Source: JBCCFW01 sp039029535 (GTDB taxonomy: Bacteria; Acidobacteriota; JBCCFW01). Taken from it: DNA of 12,539 nucleotides. The position numbers and the translations under genes were made by a program. The notes under the pieces were generated by a model. It made no database searches. It saw only the letters and a list, made by a program, of their open reading frames with translations, and was not told the origin of the DNA. The stretch lies in contig JBCCFW010000207.1 in assembly GCA_039029535.1 (NCBI GenBank), positions 1-12,539 of the forward strand. Reading direction: 5' to 3'. This document shows, in pieces, positions 1-6,030 of the stretch. Position 1 is the first letter of the stretch; every line of letters starts with the position of its first letter.

Positions 1-28
1 CGTTCGTCGTCGATCGATGGACGAGCAT
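1..28 (-). CDS. Possible start of a divergent gene, cut by the left edge
   Basis: On the minus strand an ATG at 28-26 is preceded by AGGAGG (complement of 35-40) with six bases between them, which is ideal ribosome-binding spacing. A second purine-rich run lies just upstream. Only nine codons are visible (MLVHRSTTN), so no family can be named. The strong Shine-Dalgarno match is the only real evidence. A chance match is possible in this purine/pyrimidine-skewed stretch. Confidence 0.35.
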
Positions 29-182
29 CGACTTCCTCCTCTCTCCTTTGCCTGAGGCCGCGATTCCCTGGCGCGCGAACCACGCGGACCCGTGACGCAG
101 ACACCATAGGAGGCAGACGTCGGCCCCTGCGGCGTGATTCATCGGCTCGTGGGTGCGGCCGCCGGCAGCTACCATCGCGGTC
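29..182. other. Leader/intergenic stretch before selB
   Basis: This roughly 150-base gap separates the putative divergent start from selB and should hold its promoter. An AGGAGG at 108-113 has no start codon at useful spacing. TACCAT at 170-175 resembles a -10 box seven bases before the selB ATG at 183, which would give a nearly leaderless mRNA. No matching -35 box was found. Nothing else is recognisable. Confidence 0.4.
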
Positions 183-2108
183 ATGCGCACCGTCGTCATC
201 GGAACCGCCGGCCACGTCGACCACGGCAAGTCGGCCCTGGTCAAGGCACTCACCGGCACGGATCCGGACCGGCTCAAGGAGGAGCGGCAGCGGGGCATCA
301 CCATCGACCTGGGTTTCGCCCACCTGCCGACCGATGGCCAGCCCACCCTCTCCTTCGTCGACGTCCCGGGTCACGAGCGCTTCGTCAAGAACATGCTCGC
401 CGGCGCCTCGGGGCTCGACCTCCTCGTGCTGGTCGTGGCTGCCGATGAGTCGGTCATGCCGCAGACCCGGGAGCACCTCGACATCTGCCAGCTCCTCGGG
501 CTTGAGCGCGGTCTCATCGTGCTCAGCAAGTCCGACCTCGCCGACGACGAGACTCGCGAGCTCTGCCGGCTCGAGATCACCGAGCTCGTCGAGGGCACGT
601 TCCTGGAAGGGGCTCCGGTCCTGGAGTGCTCGGCGATCACCGGCGACGGGCTCGACGAGCTCCGCCAGACCCTGCACTCCGCGGCGGCCGAGGCCCCCGA
701 GCGGGGCGCCGAGGGAGTCTTCCGGATGCCCGTGGACCGCGTCTTCACGCTCAAGGGCTTCGGCACGGTCGTGACCGGCACGGCTCAGGCCGGCAGCCTC
801 GACCTCGGAGACGACGTCGAGCTGCTGCCCGGACGCCTGGGCGCTCGGGTCCGGGGCGTGCAGGTCCACGGCGAGGTCGCGGAGACCGGACGCGCCGGAC
901 AGCGGGTGGCGCTGAACCTCGGCGGAGTCGGACACGACGAGCTCCAGCGTGGCGTGGTCGTCACGCGGCCTGACGCCCTCCCGACGACCTCGCTCCTCGA
1001 CGTCATCGTGGAGCTCCTCCCCGATGCCCCGGAGCTCGACGACCTGGCCCGCGTGCGGCTGCACCTCGGCACGGCCGAGGTCCTCGCCCGGGCGCGCTGG
1101 GCGCAGGGCCGCCCGCCGGCTCCCGGTGAGGCCGCCCTCGCCCAGCTCCGGCTCGAGTCGCCGGTGGTGGCCGCCGTGGCCGACCGCTTCGTCATCCGCC
1201 GTTACTCGCCTCTCACGACGATCGGAGGCGGCCGGGTGCTCGACGCCGCCCCGACCGTGAAGATCCGCCGGAAGGACGAGGACCGGCCGGTCGAGCTCGA
1301 GCGCCTGCGGCAGGCCCTGGCCGACGGCGACCAGCCGGCTCTCCTCACGATCCTCGTCGAGACCCGGGGAGCCGACGGCCTGGCCGTGGACGACCTGGCC
1401 GCGCTGCTCGGGCTGCGGCGCGCGGTGGTCGACGAGCGGCTGACCGCGGTCCCGGAGGACCGGCTCGTCCGCATCGCGGCCGGCGGCGGTCGGCTGGTGG
1501 CCCCGCGCTACGTGGAGGAAGGGGCTCGTCTCATCCGCGAGACCCTGACGGCCTTCCATGCGGCCGAGGCGCTCCAGGCCGGGCTCTCCAAGCCGGAGCT
1601 CCGGGATCGCTGCCGGCTGGGTGAGGAGCTCTTCGTGCACCTCCTGCAGCTCGGTCAGGAGACGGAGGAGCTCACCGTCAGCAAGCAGGTCGTCGCCCTG
1701 GCCGGTCACGAGGTGAAGCTGACCCCCGAGCAGGAGGCGGCCTCCCGGCATCTCCTCGAGGCCCATCTCGACGCGGGTCTCAAGCCCCCGGATCTCACCG
1801 CGGTGCTCGCGAGCTGCGGTCTCGACGACGTCGCCGCCCGACGCGTCCTGCACCTTCTCTTCGAGTCCGGCGAGCTCGTGCGGCTCAAGGGCGACATGGC
1901 CCTCTCCGGGGCGGCGCTGGCCGCTCTCCTGGCCGACATGGCATCCTGGTACCAGTCCGGCGAGGAGTTTTCCGTGCCGGACTTCAAGGACCGCAGCGGC
2001 GTGTCCCGAAAGCACGCCATCCCGCTCCTCGAGCACCTCGACGGGCTCGGCGTCACGCGACGCAGCGGCGATGGTCGGGCCTGGCTGGGCCGCCCTGAGG
2101 ACCGCTAG
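183..2108 (+). CDS. selB: Selenocysteine-specific translation elongation factor SelB
   Basis: SelB is the GTPase that carries selenocysteinyl-tRNA to UGA codons marked by a SECIS hairpin. The 641-residue product starts MRTVVIGTAGHVDHGKS. It carries the translational-GTPase motifs in order: GHVDHGKS at 10-17, RGITIDLGFA from 37 with the LGFA signature of SelB, DVPGH at 60-64, SKSD at 115-118 in place of NKxD, and a CSAITGDG-type G5. Domain II follows, with PVDRVFTLKGFGTVVTG. The last 250 or so residues resemble the winged-helix repeats that bind SECIS RNA. E. coli SelB has 614 residues, so this is full length. An in-frame GTG at 153 would add ten residues before the conserved strand; ATG 183 fits better, although neither has a good Shine-Dalgarno. 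No selA, selC or selD is in the window. Confidence 0.95.
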   Translation: MRTVVIGTAGHVDHGKSALVKALTGTDPDRLKEERQRGITIDLGFAHLPTDGQPTLSFVDVPGHERFVKNMLAGASGLDLLVLVVAADESVMPQTREHLDICQLLGLERGLIVLSKSDLADDETRELCRLEITELVEGTFLEGAPVLECSAITGDGLDELRQTLHSAAAEAPERGAEGVFRMPVDRVFTLKGFGTVVTGTAQAGSLDLGDDVELLPGRLGARVRGVQVHGEVAETGRAGQRVALNLGGVGHDELQRGVVVTRPDALPTTSLLDVIVELLPDAPELDDLARVRLHLGTAEVLARARWAQGRPPAPGEAALAQLRLESPVVAAVADRFVIRRYSPLTTIGGGRVLDAAPTVKIRRKDEDRPVELERLRQALADGDQPALLTILVETRGADGLAVDDLAALLGLRRAVVDERLTAVPEDRLVRIAAGGGRLVAPRYVEEGARLIRETLTAFHAAEALQAGLSKPELRDRCRLGEELFVHLLQLGQETEELTVSKQVVALAGHEVKLTPEQEAASRHLLEAHLDAGLKPPDLTAVLASCGLDDVAARRVLHLLFESGELVRLKGDMALSGAALAALLADMASWYQSGEEFSVPDFKDRSGVSRKHAIPLLEHLDGLGVTRRSGDGRAWLGRPEDR

Positions 2109-2120
2109 TGGGCCGGAAGG

Positions 2121-2150
2121 TTGGTTCGTTGCATTCATTCGGTGGATGAT
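2121..2150 (+). promoter_or_regulatory. Weak candidate promoter for tatA
   Basis: TTGGTT (2121-2126) and GATGAT (2145-2150) are separated by 18 bases and partly match the sigma-70 -35 and -10 boxes. They lie just after the selB stop and would leave a leader of about 150 bases before tatA. Two small inverted repeats fall in that leader: GGATAG/CTATCC at 2180-2196 and GGAAC/GTTCC at 2247-2260. The matches are partial, so this is tentative. Confidence 0.25.
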
Positions 2151-2304
2151 CGGCGTTCCTGGCGCGACGCGAATCGCACGGATAGTGGGCCTATCCAAGT
2201 GATGAGCAACAATGCCAGGGACGTCGAGGGCCGCCGAGAAATGTGAGGAACTAGCGTTCCGACCCACTCGCCCCCCGCTCAAGTCTCCAGGAAGCGAAGA
2301 ACCG

Positions 2305-2511
2305 ATGACTCTCCCCGCCCTGCTGCTGCCGCTCTCTCCGATGGAGCTCGGTGTCATCGTCGTGATTGTCCTCCTCCTGTTCGGCGCGAGCCGCCTGGGC
2401 GAGATCGGCAAGGGGGCCGGCGAGGCCATCCGCAACTTCAAGAAGTCGATGAAGGACGAGGAGCCCGCCGCCATCGAAGGTGGCGCCGAGGGCGAGTCCG
2501 AGCGGTCCTGA
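2305..2511 (+). CDS. tatA: Twin-arginine translocase subunit of the TatA/E type
   Basis: This 68-residue membrane protein belongs to the TatA/E family, whose oligomers form the passage through which folded twin-arginine substrates cross the inner membrane. A single N-terminal hydrophobic helix (about 15-25, GVIVVIVLLL) ends in the conserved Phe26-Gly27 hinge. An amphipathic helix follows (RLGEIGKGAGEAIRNFKKSM), then a short acidic tail, which is the standard TatA layout. The start at 2305 has AGGAAG at 2289-2294. An upstream in-frame ATG at 2212 would add 31 polar residues before the membrane helix and has no ribosome site. The internal Met13 would leave too short a helix. The leading MTLPALLLPLSP is longer than usual. 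No tatB or tatC lies nearby, so this subunit gene stands alone. TatA is more likely than TatB because of its length and short tail. Confidence 0.85.
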   Translation: MTLPALLLPLSPMELGVIVVIVLLLFGASRLGEIGKGAGEAIRNFKKSMKDEEPAAIEGGAEGESERS

Positions 2512-2518
2512 GGACCCC

Positions 2519-2536
2519 CCGGGACGCGGGTCCCGG
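2519..2536 (+). terminator. Hairpin just after tatA
   Basis: CCGGGAC (2519-2525) pairs perfectly with GTCCCGG (2530-2536) around a GCGG loop, eight bases after the tatA stop. There is no T-run. It could be a hairpin-only terminator or an mRNA 3' end protector. It is also compatible with chance in GC-rich sequence. Confidence 0.4.
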
Positions 2537-2573
2537 CGCTCCGCCGTCGGCCGTCCGCCACGGCGAGCCCTGA

Positions 2574-2595
2574 GACCGGGGCACGTGCTCCGGTC
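2574..2595. promoter_or_regulatory. 22-base near-perfect palindrome upstream of the rpsO promoter
   Basis: GACCGGG-GCACGTGC-TCCGGTC reads as an inverted repeat with a single mismatched pair and a perfect GCACGTGC centre. It ends 11 bases before the -35 box at 2607. The symmetry suits a dimeric DNA-binding protein. As RNA it would form a stem that could terminate transcription from tatA. Confidence 0.4.
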
Positions 2596-2606
2596 GCGAC
2601 GAGCCG

Positions 2607-2635
2607 TTGACAAGTGACGGCGTCGCTGCGAGACT
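2607..2635 (+). promoter_or_regulatory. Sigma-70-type promoter for rpsO
   Basis: A perfect TTGACA (2607-2612) is followed after 17 bases by GAGACT (2630-2635), a 3-of-6 match to the -10 box. The site lies about 108 bases before the rpsO ATG, so transcription would begin near 2642 and include the structured leader. The -35 box is the strongest in the window; the -10 box is weak. Confidence 0.5.
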
Positions 2636-2653
2636 CCCCGCCGATCTAGCAAA

Positions 2654-2725
2654 GAGAAATCGAAAACATTTCTCCAGATTCTCGGTGATGCGCCAGGTCG
2701 AGCACCGTCTCCACCAGCGATCACC
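2654..2725 (+). promoter_or_regulatory. Structured rpsO leader, candidate S15 autoregulatory element
   Basis: Two inverted repeats lie between the promoter and the rpsO ribosome site. GAGAAAT (2654-2660) pairs perfectly with ATTTCTC (2668-2674) around a seven-base loop. GGTGAT (2684-2689) pairs with ATCACC (2720-2725), ending eight bases before the GGAAAG ribosome site at 2734. GATTCTC (2677-2683) could also pair with the first arm, with one bulged A, so two exclusive folds are possible. S15 is known to repress its own mRNA through lineage-specific leader structures. Assignment to S15 binding is inference. Confidence 0.4.
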
Positions 2726-2743
2726 CGGTTGATGGAAAGCACA

Positions 2744-3013
2744 ATGGCTTACACGGAAAACTGGAAGCAGGACGTTCTCTCCGAGCACTCGTTGCACGAG
2801 AACGACACTGGCTCGCCCGAGGTTCAGGTCGCGATCCTCACTTCGCGGATCAAGACCCTGACCGAACACTTCAAGACCCACGGCAAGGATCACCACTCAC
2901 GCCTGGGCCTTCTCCGCATGGTGGGTCGCCGCCGCAAGCTCCTCGCGTACTTGAAGCGCAAGGACGTCAAGCGCTACCAAGCGATCATCAGCACGCTCGG
3001 GCTCCGCAAGTAG
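2744..3013 (+). CDS. rpsO: 30S ribosomal protein S15
   Basis: S15 binds 16S rRNA early in assembly of the 30S platform and contributes to the bridge to the 50S subunit. The 89-residue product matches the family length exactly. It has the hallmark NDTGSPEVQVAILTSRI and then KDHHSRLGLLRMVGRRRKLL, ending in GLRK. The start at 2744 follows GGAAAG (2734-2739). An in-frame ATG at 2729 would add five residues that are absent from the family. It lies 170 bases before pnp, a conserved bacterial arrangement in which the two are often co-transcribed. The leader at 2654-2725 may allow feedback control by S15 itself. Confidence 0.97.
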   Translation: MAYTENWKQDVLSEHSLHENDTGSPEVQVAILTSRIKTLTEHFKTHGKDHHSRLGLLRMVGRRRKLLAYLKRKDVKRYQAIISTLGLRK

Positions 3014-3036
3014 CGGACTCGCCGGGGGTACCGAGA

Positions 3037-3061
3037 GGCTCGACGACTCCCGTCTCGAGCC
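3037..3061 (+). ncRNA. Hairpin between rpsO and pnp
   Basis: GGCTCGA (3037-3043) pairs with TCGAGCC (3055-3061). After one bulged C, GAC pairs with GTC around a TCCC loop, giving ten base pairs in all. It lies 23 bases after the rpsO stop and about 120 before pnp, with no T-run. In E. coli a hairpin in this gap is cut by RNase III and mediates PNPase autoregulation. A similar processing role, or partial termination, is plausible here but inferred only from position. Confidence 0.45.
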
Positions 3062-3183
3062 CGCGGCTCCCAACGGGCTACACCCCCTCACCGAGCCCTT
3101 CCTCCTGTCGCCGCGCTTCCTGCGCGGTGCTCTCTCCGCGTGGCCACGAGTGACCGCAAATCGGCACTCGGAAAGGTATCAAC

Positions 3184-5880
3184 GTGAGCGTTGAGAACGT
3201 CTCGGTCGCCCTGGGCGACCACACCCTGTCCATCGAGACCGGCAAGCTTGCCACCCAGGCCGACGGCTCCGTCGTCGTGCGCATGGGCGACACCGTGGTC
3301 TTGGTCTGCGCGACCATGGCCAACGAACCGCGGGACAAGATCTTCTTCCTCCCGCTGACTTGCGACTACCGCGAGAACACCTACGCCGCCGGCAAGATCC
3401 CGGGCGGCTTCTTCCGGCGCGAGGGTCGTCCCAACGACAAGGAGACCCTGACCAGCCGGCTGATGGATCGTCCCATCCGGCCGATCTTTCCCGAGGGCTT
3501 CGGTCACGAGACCCAGGTCATCGCGATGGTCCTCTCCTACGACGGCCAGAACGACCCCGCGCCGCTGGCGCTCTGCGGTTCCTCCGCGGCCCTCAACATC
3601 TCCCGCATTCCCTTCGATGCCGTTCTCGCCGGGGTCCGCGTTGGACTCATCGACGGCGAGTACGTCATCAACCCGACCAGCGACCAGCGTGCCCAGAGCC
3701 GGCTCGACCTCCTGATGTCGGCGTCGAAGGACGCCATCGTCATGGTCGAGGCGGGAGGCGAGGAGGTCTCCGAGACCGAGGTCATCGACGGTCTCGAATT
3801 CGGCCATGAGGCCTGTCGGAAGATCATCGAGGCACAGGAGGAGCTCGTCGGCAAGATCAAGCCGACGAAGTTCCACTACGAGCCGCCCACCTTCGATTCG
3901 AAGTACACCGCCGAGGCGCGGAAGAAGGTCGCCAAGGACCTTCGCGAGGCGATGGGCCTCAAGCCCAAGCGTGCTTCCTACGCTCGCATCGACGAGCTGA
4001 AGAAGGAGCTGGTCGCGTCCTACCCCGAGGACGATGTCGAGGCCCGCACCGAGTGCAAGAAGGGCTTCAAGGCGGTGCTCGAGGAGATCTTCCGCGAGGA
4101 GATCCTCGAAAACGGCAAGCGCAGCGACGGCCGCGCCTTCGACGAAATCCGCGACATCACCTGTGATGCGGGCTACCTACCCCGCACTCATGGCTCGGCG
4201 GTCTTCAAGCGTGGCGAGACCCAGTCACTGGTGACCGTCACCCTGGGCACGGCCCATGACGCGCAGCGGATGGACCTCATCGAGGGCGACGTCACCAAGC
4301 GCTTCATGCTGCACTACAACTTCCCGCCCTACTCGGTGGGCGAGGTGCGCTTCCTTCGCGGGCCGGGTCGTCGCGAGATCGGTCACGGCAACCTCGCCGA
4401 GCGGGCGCTCCGGCCGGCCATGCCGAGCGAGGACGACTTCCCGTACACCGTGCGGATCGTGTCCGACATTCTCGAGTCGAACGGCTCGTCCTCGATGGCC
4501 TCGGTCTGTGGTGGCTCGCTGGCCATGATGGATGCCGGCGTGCCGATGAAGAAGCCGGTGGCGGGCATCGCCATGGGTCTCGTCAGCGGTGATGGCCAGC
4601 ACGCCATCTTGTCCGACATCGCCGGTCAGGAAGACCACCACGGCGACATGGACTTCAAGGTCACCGGCACCGCCGATGGCATCACCGCTCTCCAGATGGA
4701 CATCAAGGTCAAGGGCCTCCCACGCGAGGTGCTGGAGAAGGCGCTCGAGCAGGCCAAGGAAGGCCGCGACCACATTCTCGAGAAGATGGCCGAGGCCCTG
4801 GAGACGCACCGCGAGGAGGTCTCCCAGTACGCGCCGCGCATCTTCACCATCATGGTGCCGCGCGGAAAGATCGGCGCCATCATCGGCCCGGGCGGCAAGA
4901 CCATCCGCTCCATCGTCGAGCGCACCGGCGCCAAGATCGATGTCGACGACGACGGACGCGTGCACATCGCCTCGGTGGACGAGGAGTCCGCCGCGATGGC
5001 CCGCAAGATCGTCGAAGACCTCACCGCCGAGGCCGAGGTGGGCCAGACCTACCTGGGTCGCGTCGTCCGCATCATGGACTTCGGCGCCTTCGTCGAGATC
5101 CTCCCGGGCGTGGACGGCCTCGTCCACGTCTCCGAGCTCGACGAGGGGCACGTCCGTGACGTTCGTGACGTCGTCGAGGAAGGTGACGAGATCCTCGTCA
5201 AGGTCCTCGACATCGACGACAACGAGCGCATCCGCCTCTCGCGCCGAGCAGCTCTCGACACCGGCGAAGAAGGTGAAGGCGGCGACGACGAGCGCGACGA
5301 GGACGACGACGATCGTCCGCGCCGTGGCCGGGGACGCAGCCGGGGTCGGGATCGCGACGACCGCGATGACGACGACCGCGACGATGACGACGACGATGGG
5401 GACGACGACGGCGGTGACGACGACGACGATCGTCCGCGTCGGCGCTCCAGCTCCGGCTCCGGTGGCCGAGGCCGCAGCCGTGATGGCGGTGGTCGGGGTC
5501 GTGACGGCGGCGGTCGTGGCCGTGGTCGCGACGGTGGCGGTCGGGGCCGCGATGGCGGTGGCCGAGGCCGTGATGGCGGTGGCCGAGGCCGAGATGGCGG
5601 TGGTCGCGATGGCGGTGGTCGTGGCCGTGGTCGCGACGACGACCGCGGGCGCGGCGACCGTGGGCGCGGCCGGGACCGCGACGACGATCGGGGTCGGAGC
5701 CGGGATCGAGACGACGACCGTGGTCGTGGTCGAGACCGTGACGACGATCGCGGACGAGGTCGCCGGGACGACGATCGGGGCCGGGGTCGTGACGACGATC
5801 GGGGCCGGGGTCGCGACGACGATCGCGGCCGGGGTCGCGACCGCGACGATGACGACCGCGGGCGTCGCCGCCGCCGCTAG
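3184..5880 (+). CDS. pnp: Polyribonucleotide nucleotidyltransferase (PNPase) with long RGG/Asp-rich tail
   Basis: PNPase degrades RNA 3'-to-5' by phosphorolysis, and can add nucleotides, as a ring-shaped trimer in the cytoplasm. The family parts are all present. The first RNase PH-like domain spans about 5-140 (with AGKIPGGFFRREG), a helical linker about 145-300, and the second PH domain about 315-545. The catalytic set is D484, D490 and K492 within EDHHGDMDFKV. The KH domain carries GPGG at 568-571, and the S1 domain runs about 620-690. E. coli PNPase ends at 711 residues, whereas this one has 898. Residues about 693-898 form a low-complexity tail: an Asp/Glu-rich block, seven DGGGR-type units, then DDDRGRGR units. 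The tail resembles RGG-box RNA-binding tails. The start is GTG with GGAAAGG (3170-3176) seven bases upstream, and the protein begins at the normal family N-terminus. It lies downstream of rpsO. Confidence 0.97.
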   Translation: MSVENVSVALGDHTLSIETGKLATQADGSVVVRMGDTVVLVCATMANEPRDKIFFLPLTCDYRENTYAAGKIPGGFFRREGRPNDKETLTSRLMDRPIRPIFPEGFGHETQVIAMVLSYDGQNDPAPLALCGSSAALNISRIPFDAVLAGVRVGLIDGEYVINPTSDQRAQSRLDLLMSASKDAIVMVEAGGEEVSETEVIDGLEFGHEACRKIIEAQEELVGKIKPTKFHYEPPTFDSKYTAEARKKVAKDLREAMGLKPKRASYARIDELKKELVASYPEDDVEARTECKKGFKAVLEEIFREEILENGKRSDGRAFDEIRDITCDAGYLPRTHGSAVFKRGETQSLVTVTLGTAHDAQRMDLIEGDVTKRFMLHYNFPPYSVGEVRFLRGPGRREIGHGNLAERALRPAMPSEDDFPYTVRIVSDILESNGSSSMASVCGGSLAMMDAGVPMKKPVAGIAMGLVSGDGQHAILSDIAGQEDHHGDMDFKVTGTADGITALQMDIKVKGLPREVLEKALEQAKEGRDHILEKMAEALETHREEVSQYAPRIFTIMVPRGKIGAIIGPGGKTIRSIVERTGAKIDVDDDGRVHIASVDEESAAMARKIVEDLTAEAEVGQTYLGRVVRIMDFGAFVEILPGVDGLVHVSELDEGHVRDVRDVVEEGDEILVKVLDIDDNERIRLSRRAALDTGEEGEGGDDERDEDDDDRPRRGRGRSRGRDRDDRDDDDRDDDDDDGDDDGGDDDDDRPRRRSSSGSGGRGRSRDGGGRGRDGGGRGRGRDGGGRGRDGGGRGRDGGGRGRDGGGRDGGGRGRGRDDDRGRGDRGRGRDRDDDRGRSRDRDDDRGRGRDRDDDRGRGRRDDDRGRGRDDDRGRGRDDDRGRGRDRDDDDRGRRRRR
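5482..5634 (+). repeat. In-frame DGGGR(GR) coding repeat in pnp
   Basis: Seven tandem units begin at 5482, 5503, 5530, 5551, 5572, 5593 and 5608. Most are 21 bases, two are 27 and one is 15. All lengths are multiples of three, so the frame is kept. Each encodes Asp-Gly-Gly-Gly-Arg followed by zero to two Gly-Arg pairs. The units at 5551 and 5572 differ only in the last base. Length variation without loss of frame is the expected product of such repeats. Confidence 0.9.
5767..5838 (+). repeat. Three 24-base tandem repeats in the pnp tail
   Basis: Copies at 5767-5790, 5791-5814 and 5815-5838 each encode Asp-Asp-Asp-Arg-Gly-Arg-Gly-Arg. Copies 1 and 2 differ only in the last base; copy 3 has one further change. 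Looser versions of the unit extend back to about 5635. The near identity, including wobble bases, points to recent slippage or unequal exchange. Confidence 0.9.
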
Positions 5881-5913
5881 GTAACAGAGTCCCCGGGCTG
5901 GTCTCGATGAGCG

Positions 5914-5939
5914 CCGGTCCGGGGAGTCCTCCGGACCGG
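5914..5939 (+). terminator. Strong hairpin after pnp
   Basis: CCGGTCCGG (5914-5922) and CCGGACCGG (5931-5939) form a perfect nine-base-pair stem around an eight-base loop, 33 bases after the pnp stop. There is no downstream T-run, so it may be a hairpin-only terminator or an exonuclease barrier. It ends 15 bases before the extended -10 promoter candidate of the next gene, which fits a transcription-unit boundary. Confidence 0.6.
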
Positions 5940-5954
5940 TAGAACCTGCCCTCC

Positions 5955-5963
5955 TGTTACGAT
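5955..5963 (+). promoter_or_regulatory. Extended -10 promoter candidate for the MshEN gene
   Basis: TGT followed by TACGAT (5958-5963) matches the TGn extended -10 form, with four of six -10 bases. No -35 box is evident at 16-18 bases, which is acceptable for extended -10 promoters. It would give a leader of about 60 bases. It sits just after the pnp terminator-like hairpin. Confidence 0.4.
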
Positions 5964-6030
5964 GGGGCGACTCCGGTAGGAGGGGATCCCGGTTTTCGTT
6001 CCGGGCCCACACGGCCCGGGGAGGATGACC

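Noticed and set aside
153..182. GTG start ten codons upstream of selB
   Set aside because: Ten extra residues precede the first strand of the G domain, where family members begin at or near the MRTVVIGTAGH position. No ribosome site supports it.
29..182. selC (tRNA-Sec) next to selB
   Set aside because: No cloverleaf, TTC-loop sequence or UCA anticodon arm could be traced in the leader or in other gaps.
2212..2304. Upstream ATG adding 31 residues to TatA
   Set aside because: A polar N-terminal extension before the TatA membrane helix is not expected, and there is no Shine-Dalgarno. ATG 2305 has one.
5482..5838. Repeat cluster as a CRISPR array
   Set aside because: The repeats are contiguous without unique spacers, keep the reading frame and lie inside pnp.
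4589..5884. 431-codon + strand frame overlapping pnp
   Set aside because: It is a frame shadow of pnp with skewed Thr/Ser/Arg/Val composition and no ribosome site or domain.
6025..6030. ATG at 6025 as start of the MshEN gene
   Set aside because: It directly abuts the GGGGAGG ribosome site with no spacing. ATG 6031 has six bases of spacing from GGGAGG.
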